Assembly (NCBI GenBank): GCA_035634255.1
Contig: DASQDI010000052.1
Span: forward strand, 1 to 31,908
Direction: 5' to 3'
DNA length: 31,908 nucleotides
DNA from: DATLMR01 sp035634255
Lineage (GTDB): Bacteria > Acidobacteriota > Blastocatellia > UBA7656
The translations under genes were made by a program, and so were the position numbers. This document shows, piece after piece, positions 6,749-14,373 of the stretch (the first letter of the stretch is position 1; each line of letters starts with the position of its first letter). The notes below the pieces were generated by a model. That model saw only the letters and a list, made by a program, of their open reading frames with translations, did no database searches and was not told where the DNA came from.

Positions 6749-8662
6749 ATGCCGAGAAACAAGGCAATGGAAAAGAAACAGAGGGAAAAGAAGCTATCTG
6801 AGATCAGCAGAAGAGACATGCTCAAATTGGGGGCGGCGGCCGGAGCCGTAACCATCCTATCTCCGACAATGCTGACTTCCAAGAAGTCGAGTGTGATGGC
6901 CCAGACTGCTGTGCCGGAACCGGTGTTATGCGCTCCGACCCCGGCGCCGGTCAGCCCAGCTACGACGCCGTTTCTCGACAACCTTCCGATCCCCTTCCCG
7001 GCGATACCTCAATTCCTGAGTCCTGCTCCGACGGAGCACGCCAACATAGCCGGAGGCGAGGCCGCGCGCGCGCCGCATCAACGCTGGGCGCAGCTCAACC
7101 CGTCGATCACCTACCAGCTGGAAGCCAAGGCCACGACCCATCAGTTCCACTCGAACCTGCTGCCGTCCTACGCCTGGGCATTCAACGGTAAGTACCCGGC
7201 CCCGACCGTCCTCAACGTGTATGGCCTGCCGAGCATCGTGCGCTTCAAGAACAGCCTGCCGGCCACTACGACTAGCTTCGGGACTCCCGCGATCACCATC
7301 CACCTGCACAACGGGCACACCAGCCCCGAGAGCGATGGGTTCGCGCAGGACTTCTTCGGCACGGGACTGTTCAAGGACAATCACTACGGGAACATCTACG
7401 CCGGCCTCGATGACTTCGGGGGGATCGGTGACCCGCGCGAAGCCATGCACACGTTCTGGTTCCACGACCACCACGCGGGCGAGACGGCCAACAACAACTA
7501 CCTCGGCCTGAACGGCATGTACCTCGTGTACGACCAGAAGGACCCCGGACACGAGTTCAACACGCCGGGCTCGCTCCGCCTGCCGGGCTACTACGGCATA
7601 ACCGACATACCTCTGATCCTGACCGAGAAGAGGTTCTGCCCCGCGGCCAACGGCCGCAACGAGATGTTCCAGGTCGTAGGGGCCCTGGCCCCGGCCGGTG
7701 ACAAGTGGGTCGTCAACGGCAAGATTCAGCCGAAGCTCGCGGTCAGAAGGCGGAAGTACAGATTCCGCATCCTGAACACGGGGCCGGTGAAGACCTTCAA
7801 CCTCAGCCTCATCAAACCCGACGGGACTCAGGGCACCATTACGGTCGTCGCCGTTGACGCCAACTTCCTGGAGCACCCGTTCGACATCAGCAACCGCACG
7901 CTCGACGTGTTCGTCGCCATGCGCTTCGACGTGATCATCGACTTCGCGGCCTTCCCGGTCGGCAGCAAGGTCTACCTGAAGGAGAACGCTCCGCAGAACG
8001 TGACCGCCGGCGGCCCGCCGCATCCCGATCCCGCGCCCGGACTGCCGATGACGAACGTCCTGATGCGGTTCGACGTGGTCGGAAACACGATCATTCCCGA
8101 CACCCCGGCGGTCCCGGCCGACCTGGTTGAAATGCCCGACCCGATGGTGCCCGACGCATCCTTCGAGTGGCGCTTCACTCTGGAAGGCGGACAGTTCAAG
8201 ATCAACGGCCTGCCGTTCGACCACAATAGGGTCGATCACGCGGTCCTGAGGGGCAGCACGGAAGAGTGGTCTCTCAGAAACGACGTGCTCGCGGGCAACT
8301 GGCTCCACCCGGTGCACATCCACTTCGAGGAAGGCCGCATACAGAGCCGGACGACCAGGCCGAATCCAGTGGGCGATCCGGGTCTGACCGTGCCGGTCCC
8401 GCTGCTTCCCGAAGAGCTGGGCAGAAGGGACGTGTACCCGCTCCCCGGACAGCATACCGTGGTGCTCAGGCAGCGCTTCAGAGACTTCACGGGACGCTAC
8501 CTGATCCACTGCCACAACATGAACCACGAAGACAACTTCATGATGATGCGGTGGGACATTGTCGAGACCATGGCTCAACTGCGCGATACCAAGCGACAGA
8601 TCGCCCAGCGGCGTGAGCAGCTCGGCGTGCCTAACCTCTACAAGAAGGAGGAACTCGCCTGA
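6749..8662 (+). CDS. Tat-exported multicopper oxidase
   Basis: The 637-residue enzyme has a clear ribosome site (AAAGGAGA). A twin-arginine signal, SRRDMLKLGAAAGAV (20-34), implies export in folded, cofactor-loaded form. All four copper-binding segments are present: HLHNGH (185-190), FHDHH (238-242), HPVHIH (520-525) and HCHNMNHEDNFM (587-598). The last gives the type 1 Cys588, with His593 and axial Met598. These motifs define the laccase/CotA/bilirubin-oxidase group, which oxidises phenols, metals or bilirubin-like substrates and reduces oxygen to water at the trinuclear centre. A proline-rich stretch (55-92) precedes the first cupredoxin domain. The stop overlaps the start of a SCO-type gene by one base (TGATG), so copper delivery is probably coupled. 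The natural substrate cannot be read from sequence. Confidence 0.93.
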   Translation: MPRNKAMEKKQREKKLSEISRRDMLKLGAAAGAVTILSPTMLTSKKSSVMAQTAVPEPVLCAPTPAPVSPATTPFLDNLPIPFPAIPQFLSPAPTEHANIAGGEAARAPHQRWAQLNPSITYQLEAKATTHQFHSNLLPSYAWAFNGKYPAPTVLNVYGLPSIVRFKNSLPATTTSFGTPAITIHLHNGHTSPESDGFAQDFFGTGLFKDNHYGNIYAGLDDFGGIGDPREAMHTFWFHDHHAGETANNNYLGLNGMYLVYDQKDPGHEFNTPGSLRLPGYYGITDIPLILTEKRFCPAANGRNEMFQVVGALAPAGDKWVVNGKIQPKLAVRRRKYRFRILNTGPVKTFNLSLIKPDGTQGTITVVAVDANFLEHPFDISNRTLDVFVAMRFDVIIDFAAFPVGSKVYLKENAPQNVTAGGPPHPDPAPGLPMTNVLMRFDVVGNTIIPDTPAVPADLVEMPDPMVPDASFEWRFTLEGGQFKINGLPFDHNRVDHAVLRGSTEEWSLRNDVLAGNWLHPVHIHFEEGRIQSRTTRPNPVGDPGLTVPVPLLPEELGRRDVYPLPGQHTVVLRQRFRDFTGRYLIHCHNMNHEDNFMMMRWDIVETMAQLRDTKRQIAQRREQLGVPNLYKKEELA

Positions 8663-9333
8663 TGAAGAGAAGGTCTTTATTCACCGGCTTCTCAGGCGAC
8701 GAGGCAGTACGCGAGCCGCACGTGCGCGAACCACACGTGGCTTCCCCAGGAGCGGCGCGCTTCACCAATGCCTTGCTCCGCACGCATGAAAACAAGGAGG
8801 TCAGGTTCTACAATGACTTGATCAGGGGCAAGCAGGTTATAATCAACCTGATGTACGCCACCTGCGAGGGTGTCTGCCCCACGGTCACCTCCAACCTGAT
8901 CCGGGTCCATAACGCTTTGAAAGATCGGATGGGTCGAGACCTGTTCATGTATTCGATCAGCATCAGGCCGGAAGACGACGACCCGGCGAAGCTCAAGGAG
9001 TACGCAGAGATGCACGGGGCTTTGCTTCCGGGCTGGACCTTCCTGACGGGTGATCCTTACGACATCGAGACCATCCGCTTCAACCTGTTCCGGTGGGACC
9101 ACATCAAGTTCGATACGGACCTCACCTCGCACACGGGGATGCTCCGTATCATCAACGATGCGACCAACCGGTGGACCGAAGTCAGTCCTCTGGGCAGCAT
9201 GTACACAGTGCTGAAGCACATCTCCTGGGCCGACCCGCAAAAGACGTTTGCGCAGATGGTCGCGGAGAACGAAGCGCTTCAGAAGAAGATAGATCAGGAA
9301 GTGAAGACGTACGGCTACCGGAAGACGAACTGA
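8662..9333 (+). CDS. SCO1/SenC-family copper/thiol protein
   Basis: The 223-residue protein overlaps the oxidase stop codon by one base and has AAGGAGG upstream inside that gene. It carries the thioredoxin-like SCO signature CEGVCP (CxxxCP, about residues 69-74), and SHTGMLRI supplies the distal histidine. SCO proteins bind copper through these two Cys and one His, and insert it or reduce thiols in copper sites. Here the partner is almost certainly the adjacent multicopper oxidase. Oddly there is no Sec signal or membrane anchor: the N-terminus begins MKRRSLFTGF with no hydrophobic stretch. It may act in the cytoplasm on an oxidase folded before Tat export, or travel out with it. The tail ends in a charged helix. 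Confidence 0.88.
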   Translation: MKRRSLFTGFSGDEAVREPHVREPHVASPGAARFTNALLRTHENKEVRFYNDLIRGKQVIINLMYATCEGVCPTVTSNLIRVHNALKDRMGRDLFMYSISIRPEDDDPAKLKEYAEMHGALLPGWTFLTGDPYDIETIRFNLFRWDHIKFDTDLTSHTGMLRIINDATNRWTEVSPLGSMYTVLKHISWADPQKTFAQMVAENEALQKKIDQEVKTYGYRKTN

Positions 9334-9345
9334 TGGGCGATTTAA

Positions 9346-9389
9346 GACTGAGAATAGAAGCTGCCTTTCGGCAGCTTCTATTCTCGGTC
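9346..9389 (+). terminator. Long intra-operon hairpin
   Basis: Just after the SCO stop codon, 9350-9365 (GAGAATAGAAGCTGCC) pairs perfectly with 9370-9385 around a TTTC loop. The stem extends through GACT (9346-9349) and GGTC (9386-9389) with one G-T wobble, giving 20 bp. No T-run follows, so it is not a canonical intrinsic terminator. It more likely partly attenuates or stabilises the upstream message before the secreted-protein genes. Confidence 0.7.
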
Positions 9390-9410
9390 GATTGATTCAA
9401 GGAGGGTTTC

Positions 9411-10367
9411 ATGAAACGATATTTATTCATTTTCTCACTTATTTTTACCTGTCTGATAGCGGCCGACACGGCCTTCGGTCAGAAGGGGTGCCAGCCGGAC
9501 ATCGTAGGGACGTGGAAGGCGGCGGGCCCCGACGGGGCAAACCCGATCCTTTATCGTTTCGCGCCGGACTCCACGGTCACAGTCCTCTCCCCTTCCGGGC
9601 CGGACCAGAGCGCGGAGCTGCGGGAGATAGCCAAAGCAACTTATACTCTTGATAATCCCAAGGCCCCCAAGTCCATCGTGTTCAAGGCGGACAAGGCGGG
9701 CGGGGCCATCGCACAGGGCACCTCGACGATGACCATCACCGGGTACGACGACACGTCCATCACCTGCGCGAGGCCCGGCTACGAATCGACGCGGTGGGTC
9801 AAGGTAGACCCCTACCGGTATTTCCTCGTCCTCGCTGGGCGCAGCGGAACGTTCTACGACCACAGCGGGCCCGCATTCCCGATGCTGATCAGGATGGACG
9901 AAGGGAAGACCGAGGTCAACGCCTTCGGCATCTATTCGAGCAAGGGCATCCCGACCTTCGGCCCGATACCCGCGGAAACTTATAACGACTTCATGAAGGA
10001 GCCCCTCAAGCCGTCGGACGTGATGCTGCGCCTTGAGATCACCGGCCCGCAGTACGAGAGGGGGCTGCACATAGTGAGGACGTGGGAGAGGCGGCTCCGG
10101 GAGAACACCCTGTTATACCCGGACGTTTCCATGGATAATGTCCTGCTCGCGAAGCAGATCACCGAGACCCTCAACCAGTGCGGCGAGCGGGTCAAGCTGT
10201 ACAACCTCGATTGGGGCGTCGACGACAAGATATCCGATAACACGAAGCCGGCTCTCATCCCGTTCCTGTACTTCAAGGAACTGAGGCGGCTCAACGAATC
10301 GCTCCATGTCAGGGACGAGAAATTTCACGAGCACGGGCGGCGGACGCAACAATCGGCGGCGCGGTGA
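9411..10367 (+). CDS. Secreted protein of unknown function (paralogue 1)
   Basis: The 318-residue protein follows AAGGAGGG. A Sec signal (hydrophobic about 5-18, cleavage near AFG-Q at 23/24) places it outside the cytoplasm. The mature start CQPDIVGTWK resembles the G-x-W opening of lipocalin/calycin-like beta barrels. It is clearly related to the next gene. Both share I-V-G-x-W, a PKAPKSIVF/PAAPKGIEF strand, an RWV...RYFL segment, a VNA-G turn, FG-x-(I/V)-P, and a late NQCGE motif. Cys27 and Cys257 have counterparts in the paralogue and could form a disulfide. I know of no named family with certainty. Its position after oxidase and SCO genes suggests an accessory or substrate-binding role, which is inference only. 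Confidence 0.72.
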   Translation: MKRYLFIFSLIFTCLIAADTAFGQKGCQPDIVGTWKAAGPDGANPILYRFAPDSTVTVLSPSGPDQSAELREIAKATYTLDNPKAPKSIVFKADKAGGAIAQGTSTMTITGYDDTSITCARPGYESTRWVKVDPYRYFLVLAGRSGTFYDHSGPAFPMLIRMDEGKTEVNAFGIYSSKGIPTFGPIPAETYNDFMKEPLKPSDVMLRLEITGPQYERGLHIVRTWERRLRENTLLYPDVSMDNVLLAKQITETLNQCGERVKLYNLDWGVDDKISDNTKPALIPFLYFKELRRLNESLHVRDEKFHEHGRRTQQSAAR

Positions 10368-10391
10368 TCTAGCAGGAAAGGGAGTCCGCAG

Positions 10392-11423
10392 ATGAAACGA
10401 GCCGTCTTTTTCTACTCGATGATATTCATTTGCCTGGCGGCAGCCATGGCCTCCGCTCAGACGGCGGCCGGGCCAGCGGCCGGGAAGGCCTCCGATAAAG
10501 TTTCCGAGAAGGCCTGCCCCTTCAGCATCGTCGGCCTGTGGAGTTCGGAAGTGACGACCCAGTCCACCCCGTTCTTCTTCAGCTTTTCGCCCGAAGGGTG
10601 GGTCAGGCTGCTGAGTCATTCGCCGGACACTCTGGCCCAGGATTTCGAAGTGGTGAGCGAAGTGCGCTATAAGCTGGACAAGCCCGCCGCGCCCAAAGGC
10701 ATCGAGTTCATCACCACCCGCGGGAACGACGTTTTCCAGCCGGGCGTAACGATGCTGAAGATAGTCGAGTACGGCGACAACAGCTTCACCACTCAGGATC
10801 ATGTGACGGAGCGAAAGACGCGGTGGGTCAGGGAGCAGACGCATCGTTACTTCCTCACCTTCGCCGCGCGCGGGGCGTCTCAGCAGGATGCGACCGCATT
10901 CGCCCTGCTGACCATGATGGACGGGCGCAACACCCGAGTCAACGCGCTCGGCACACGCCCGGTCCAGAACGCCGAGGGCAAGACGACGCCGGTATTCGGC
11001 TCGGTCCCGCCCGAGGTATACGAGCAGTTCACCGAGGATAAGGATAAAGAGAAGAAGAGCGACAAGGACGAGAAGGTGATCGTCCGCTTCGAGCTGACCG
11101 AGGCGGAGTATGAAACGATCCGCGAGATATATCAGGCATGGGAGAAAAACGTGAAGACTCAGGAGCTCCCGCACGCAGACCCTTACCTGAACGGGATGGA
11201 GTTCCTGAGCAAAGCGGCCGACGGACTCAATCAATGCGGTGAGAAGATGAAGCTGCACAGGCCGACCCGGAGCGAGCGAGACGAAATCGCCTCCAGGTAT
11301 AATCCTCCCCAGCACACTCTGGAGTACATTAGGGTGATGAGAAAAAAGAACCCTGAGCTGCACGTCACGGATGGGGCTTTTCCCTGGGGTTGGCGGCCAA
11401 TGATACAGTTGCCCGGCCAATAA
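10392..11423 (+). CDS. Secreted protein of unknown function (paralogue 2)
   Basis: This 343-residue tandem paralogue lies 24 bp downstream of the previous gene. A Sec signal (hydrophobic about 5-20, likely cut after ASA at 22) is followed by a short Ala/Lys-rich linker. The conserved core then runs from ACPFSIVGLW (Cys42) to NQCGEKMKL (Cys282). It differs from its neighbour by a Lys/Asp-rich insert (about 214-228) that looks like a surface loop. The pair surely arose by gene duplication and has diverged strongly while keeping the cysteines. No catalytic motif is visible. A calycin-like binding barrel is a guess from the GxW motif and beta-rich first half. Confidence 0.72.
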   Translation: MKRAVFFYSMIFICLAAAMASAQTAAGPAAGKASDKVSEKACPFSIVGLWSSEVTTQSTPFFFSFSPEGWVRLLSHSPDTLAQDFEVVSEVRYKLDKPAAPKGIEFITTRGNDVFQPGVTMLKIVEYGDNSFTTQDHVTERKTRWVREQTHRYFLTFAARGASQQDATAFALLTMMDGRNTRVNALGTRPVQNAEGKTTPVFGSVPPEVYEQFTEDKDKEKKSDKDEKVIVRFELTEAEYETIREIYQAWEKNVKTQELPHADPYLNGMEFLSKAADGLNQCGEKMKLHRPTRSERDEIASRYNPPQHTLEYIRVMRKKNPELHVTDGAFPWGWRPMIQLPGQ

Positions 11424-11490
11424 ATCCGGCGCAAGGACCTTGCGGTCAGGGGACTGAGAGGACTGATCGGCGTACTCGCACGGTTTCGTT

Positions 11491-11528
11491 AGTACTGACT
11501 AACATCATCAGTACTGTAGGAATATAAC
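11491..11528 (+). promoter_or_regulatory. Operator-like inverted repeat and promoter of the 78-residue gene
   Basis: AGTACTGA (11491-11498) and TCAGTACT (11508-11515) form a perfect 8-bp inverted repeat with a 9-bp centre. They straddle a candidate -35 CTAACA (11499-11504), which lies 18 bp from TATAAC (11523-11528). Transcription would start near 11535, giving a very short leader. The overlap of repeat and -35/spacer is what a repressor site looks like. No regulator gene is adjacent. Confidence 0.5.
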
Positions 11529-11551
11529 TTCCAACTTAAGGAGAAACTAAT

Positions 11552-11788
11552 ATGGCCGAAGCTACTTCATTCAATACCAGCGCGACCACTGTATCCGGCA
11601 GCGGCTTTACAGGCGGGACCGTTCCGACGAGTGGCCCCTACAAGAGCGGCGGGAGCATCCCAATCATTGTCTTCTTCAAGAAGGGGCAGAAGTTCACTGC
11701 CGGCGCGGACGGCCGTTCCACCAGCTGGACGATCACGGGCGGAAGCTTCTCGAGCGGGAGCGTATCGAGCTCGTCCGAAGAAATGTAA
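11552..11788 (+). CDS. Small Ser/Gly/Thr-rich protein of unknown function
   Basis: The 78-residue product is preceded by AAGGAG at good spacing, has its own promoter-like region and ends just before a strong hairpin, so it is a convincing small gene. About half the residues are Ser, Gly or Thr. A hydrophobic and basic middle, IPIIVFFKKGQKFTAG (about 37-52), separates the Thr/Gly-rich start from a serine-rich end (SFSSGSVSSSSEEM). There is no signal peptide, cysteine or histidine, so direct copper binding is unlikely. It could be a structural or surface-associated peptide, or a substrate for a neighbouring enzyme. I do not recognise a family and do not assign one. Confidence 0.6.
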   Translation: MAEATSFNTSATTVSGSGFTGGTVPTSGPYKSGGSIPIIVFFKKGQKFTAGADGRSTSWTITGGSFSSGSVSSSSEEM

Positions 11789-11803
11789 GTGGGTCCTTTC
11801 AGA

Positions 11804-11835
11804 TAGGGGATAGATACGTGGCAATCTATCCCCTA
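11804..11835. terminator. Bidirectional terminator between convergent genes
   Basis: TAGGGGATAGAT (11804-11815) pairs perfectly with ATCTATCCCCTA (11824-11835) around an 8-nt loop. The right arm overlaps the stop codon of the minus-strand acetyltransferase. It separates two convergent units and probably stops both, although the T-runs are short. Confidence 0.75.
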
Positions 11836-12591
11836 AACTTTCCCCATAGTGATCCCGAAATAATCCCTCAGTGCCGACACGTACTCCCCCTCGTCCGCGA
11901 GCTCTCGCTCCTGTCGCTCACCCCCTCTGGTCGTAATCAGCCGCCTGTCGCTGAGCGTCACCCGCCCGCCCGTGGTCGCCATCGAACAGACCCGGCGTTG
12001 CGTGAAGTGTGAGTCGGGCGAGGTCTGGTGATAGACGCACATCCCTTCATAGTCCGAATACTGATGGGGCCGAAGAGTGAAACGGTACTGCGGCATCCAT
12101 TCCCCTCCCCGGACGCTCTCCAGCAGAGTGAGGGACTCGCCCTGCGCGTCTATGCGGTACGAACGGTCGCCGATGACCTGCGCGTGCCTCGCGTCGACCA
12201 GCAGGGGCTCGCGGAAGGAATCGCCGAAGCCCACGTCCGCGAGCCAGCGGTCCTCAAGCTCGACCAGCAGAGTCATGTGGTCGAAGTCGGGGCCGAAGGT
12301 GCCGTCGGGCCTGGCGACGCCGGCCGACAGCATCGACACCTTAAACCCCGACTCGCGCAGCAGGGCGGCGAACAGGCCGTTCAGTTCGTAGCAGAACCCT
12401 CCGCGGCGCTTCGAGACGATCTTTTCAAACAGGAGTTCTTCGCGAATCACAATCGGCTCGCCCGCGTGAATGCTGAGGTTCTCGAATGGCACCGAGAGCA
12501 GGTGAGCCACTTGTAAATCCCGCAGCGTTCGGGCATCGAGCGACAAGGGGCCTTCAAAGTTGATCCGCCGAAGGTAGGACTTGATATCCAT
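11833..12591 (-). CDS. Arylamine N-acetyltransferase
   Basis: The 252-residue protein is read from the ATG at 12591; upstream codons to 12648 would overlap the FAD oxidase gene and are not conserved-looking. The NAT catalytic triad is visible: Cys67 in RRGGFCYELN, His105 in DFDHMTLLV and Asp124 in VGFGDSFREPL. The family transfers acetyl from acetyl-CoA to arylamines, hydrazines or related compounds in the cytoplasm; some members close amide bonds in natural-product pathways. Length is a little short of the usual 275-280. It lies 25 bp after the FAD oxidase stop on the same strand, so the two form an operon likely acting on an aromatic amine or phenol. Its ribosome site is weak, consistent with coupling. 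Confidence 0.9.
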   Translation of the reverse strand: MDIKSYLRRINFEGPLSLDARTLRDLQVAHLLSVPFENLSIHAGEPIVIREELLFEKIVSKRRGGFCYELNGLFAALLRESGFKVSMLSAGVARPDGTFGPDFDHMTLLVELEDRWLADVGFGDSFREPLLVDARHAQVIGDRSYRIDAQGESLTLLESVRGGEWMPQYRFTLRPHQYSDYEGMCVYHQTSPDSHFTQRRVCSMATTGGRVTLSDRRLITTRGGERQERELADEGEYVSALRDYFGITMGKV

Positions 12592-12616
12592 AAATTTTCT
12601 CTGACCGCCTCCCCGA

Positions 12617-14032
12617 TCACGCGCCGGGCGCATTCGTGATCGCGGCAACCATAGATTCGGGCAACTTCAGGGCTCGCGCCTCCTCGGGAGTGAGAGACAC
12701 GGGGATGCTTTGCTCGAAATTGAAGACGTTGTCAGGGTCGTACCGGCGCTTGACTTCCATCAGGCGGGGGAAGTTATCGCCGTAATACGCATAAGGCCAG
12801 TTCTCCAGGGCGCGGTCAGGGATGTTCACGTAAGCGCCGCCCGTAGTGTAGGGCTGCACGGCCTGGTGAATGCCTTCGACCCACTCGATATTTTCCTGGT
12901 CGTCCGTCGAGTCCTGCCAGTTCGATTGAAAGGTGATGAGCACCCGCGCGTTGCGGTGCACGAAAGCCGTCTCGTCGGGAGCCACCTTGCCGATGGCCCC
13001 GCCCAGAGCGTAGATGACCGGCGCGGCGCCGGAGGGCGCTTTCGCCATCCACTCTTCGAAGGTCTGAACGGCCTGCGCGTCGAACGGCTCGACCGCGAAG
13101 CTGGTGTTGCCCTTGACCCTGTTCGTCGTCGTAGTCGAGGCGTCCCCCTCCCAGGTCGCGATGGTGTTTACGGCGTCGATGTACGGCATTGTCTGAATCA
13201 GGACCTGAGTCGGCTGCCCCGCGCTGACCAGAGGCTCAAGCAGCGGCCGTAATTCCTGCGACGGGCCGTCGAACTCGCCGAACGCGATGACGGTGCCGGC
13301 GGACTTCGGCAGCAGCACGAACAGCACGCTGATCCTGTTGTCGATTTCGGGCGCCCACTTCTGCCACGCATTCAACGCCGTGGCGAGGTCGCTCCACTTC
13401 CATGCGATGTTGAAGACGGTGACATCCGAGATGGGTTCCACCCGGAAGGTGAGCGAAGTCACGATCCCGAAATTGCCGCCGCCTCCGCCCCGGCAGGCCC
13501 AGAAGAGGTCCGGGTTCTCGGTCGAGTTGACGGTCAGTACGCGGCCCTGCGCGTCCACCATCTCAAGCTCAAGCAGGCTGTCTATTAGCAAGCCTCGCGA
13601 GCGGACGAGCATCCCGAGCCCACCGCCGAGCGTCAGGCCCGATATTCCGACCGGGGGACAGGTGCCTCCGGGGATCGTGACTCCCACCTGCCACAGCTTC
13701 GAGTAAACGTCCCGCAGCCGTCCCCCTCCGCCGATGACGGCGACGGTGCGGTCCTTGTTTACGGAGATGGTGCTCAGGTCCGTGACATCGATCACGACCC
13801 CGCCATCGACCATGGAGAAGCATTCGTAAGAGTGGCCTCCGCAGCGCGCCCGGAAGGGCAGGCCCCGCTGTAGCGCCGAGGTGAGCGCCTCCGAAACGTC
13901 CTGCGAGTGCTGGCAGTAGACGATCTCCTGAGGGTGAGTGACGATGCGCGCATTCCATTCCTGGCAAGCCTGGCCGTACCCCGGCTCGTTCGGAGTGATG
14001 AGGCGGCCCGGTGAGGAAAATTCTTTTTTCAT
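12617..14032 (-). CDS. Berberine-bridge-type FAD-dependent oxidase, bicovalent flavin
   Basis: The 471-residue protein has the PCMH-type FAD-binding domain, including RCGGHSYE and a glycine-rich GISGLTLGGGLGML segment. It ends in the BBE C-terminal motif, YGDNFPRLMEVKRRYDPDNV. His67 and Cys125 (PGGTCPPVGISG) sit at the two positions that attach flavin covalently in berberine-bridge enzymes and gluco-oligosaccharide oxidases, so bicovalent FAD is expected. Such enzymes oxidise alcohols, sugars or aromatic natural products with oxygen, giving hydrogen peroxide. No signal peptide is seen, so it acts in the cytoplasm unless exported otherwise. It is the first gene of a two-gene operon with the acetyltransferase and diverges from the tyrosinase gene. 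Confidence 0.9.
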   Translation of the reverse strand: MKKEFSSPGRLITPNEPGYGQACQEWNARIVTHPQEIVYCQHSQDVSEALTSALQRGLPFRARCGGHSYECFSMVDGGVVIDVTDLSTISVNKDRTVAVIGGGGRLRDVYSKLWQVGVTIPGGTCPPVGISGLTLGGGLGMLVRSRGLLIDSLLELEMVDAQGRVLTVNSTENPDLFWACRGGGGGNFGIVTSLTFRVEPISDVTVFNIAWKWSDLATALNAWQKWAPEIDNRISVLFVLLPKSAGTVIAFGEFDGPSQELRPLLEPLVSAGQPTQVLIQTMPYIDAVNTIATWEGDASTTTTNRVKGNTSFAVEPFDAQAVQTFEEWMAKAPSGAAPVIYALGGAIGKVAPDETAFVHRNARVLITFQSNWQDSTDDQENIEWVEGIHQAVQPYTTGGAYVNIPDRALENWPYAYYGDNFPRLMEVKRRYDPDNVFNFEQSIPVSLTPEEARALKLPESMVAAITNAPGA

Positions 14033-14070
14033 GTTTGCTCTCTTTGGTGAAGTGGGATTTGGGCGCGCCT

Positions 14071-14098
14071 AGTATATGACATTACCGAAATATTTCAA
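14071..14098 (-). promoter_or_regulatory. Sigma-70-type promoter of the FAD oxidase operon
   Basis: On the minus strand TTGAAA (14098-14093) is followed by 16 bp and TATACT (14076-14071), a near-consensus pair. Transcription would start near 14064, about 32 nt before the ATG at 14032. It occupies the left end of the 341-bp gap between the FAD oxidase and tyrosinase genes. Confidence 0.62.
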
Positions 14099-14130
14099 GC
14101 GGGCGTCATCAAGTTTCTTGCCGATTGCTA

Positions 14131-14159
14131 TTGCCTAGCCGGGCAATGGGATATATCAT
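14131..14159 (+). promoter_or_regulatory. Candidate promoter of the tyrosinase operon
   Basis: TTGCCT (14131-14136), 17 bp and TATCAT (14154-14159) resemble a sigma-70 promoter, with a weak -35. ATTGCC (14129-14134) and GGCAAT (14141-14146) form a small inverted repeat over it. If used, the leader is about 205 nt; the rest of the gap to 14373 holds no other clear element beyond the GGAGG ribosome site at about 14360-14364. Confidence 0.35.
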
Positions 14160-14373
14160 ACGCCGGGTGGACAGGCGAGTCCGGGTAGGGGCAGCGGTTC
14201 AGGAACGGTCCACTAACATTCCATTAACTTCAGTGGGCACCCCAGAGTGCTCTAACAACAACTTCTTGGGTATCGAATTTTAGTCTAACTGCACACAGCC
14301 CGCTCAGATAGATTTCGCCACTCGTCTCCAGGCGGATACCCTCACAGCAACCGCGGGTAGGAGGGCCTGATTA

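Noticed and set aside
6926..8578. A 550-codon open frame antisense to the multicopper oxidase
   Set aside because: It lies entirely over a gene with all copper motifs, is rich in Arg/Val/His as expected of a shadow frame in GC-rich DNA, and has no ribosome site or recognisable domain.
8692..9240. Antisense open frame over the SCO gene
   Set aside because: The plus strand has the CxxxCP motif and overlaps the oxidase stop in operon fashion. The antisense frame has no features.
10113..11420. A 435-codon open frame antisense to the second secreted paralogue
   Set aside because: Composition is typical of a reverse-frame shadow. The plus-strand gene has a signal peptide, a ribosome site and a paralogue next to it.
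11552..11788. RiPP precursor peptide
   Set aside because: The peptide is Ser/Thr-rich but no cyclodehydratase, lanthionine synthetase, radical SAM enzyme or peptidase-transporter is nearby, and there is no leader-type motif.
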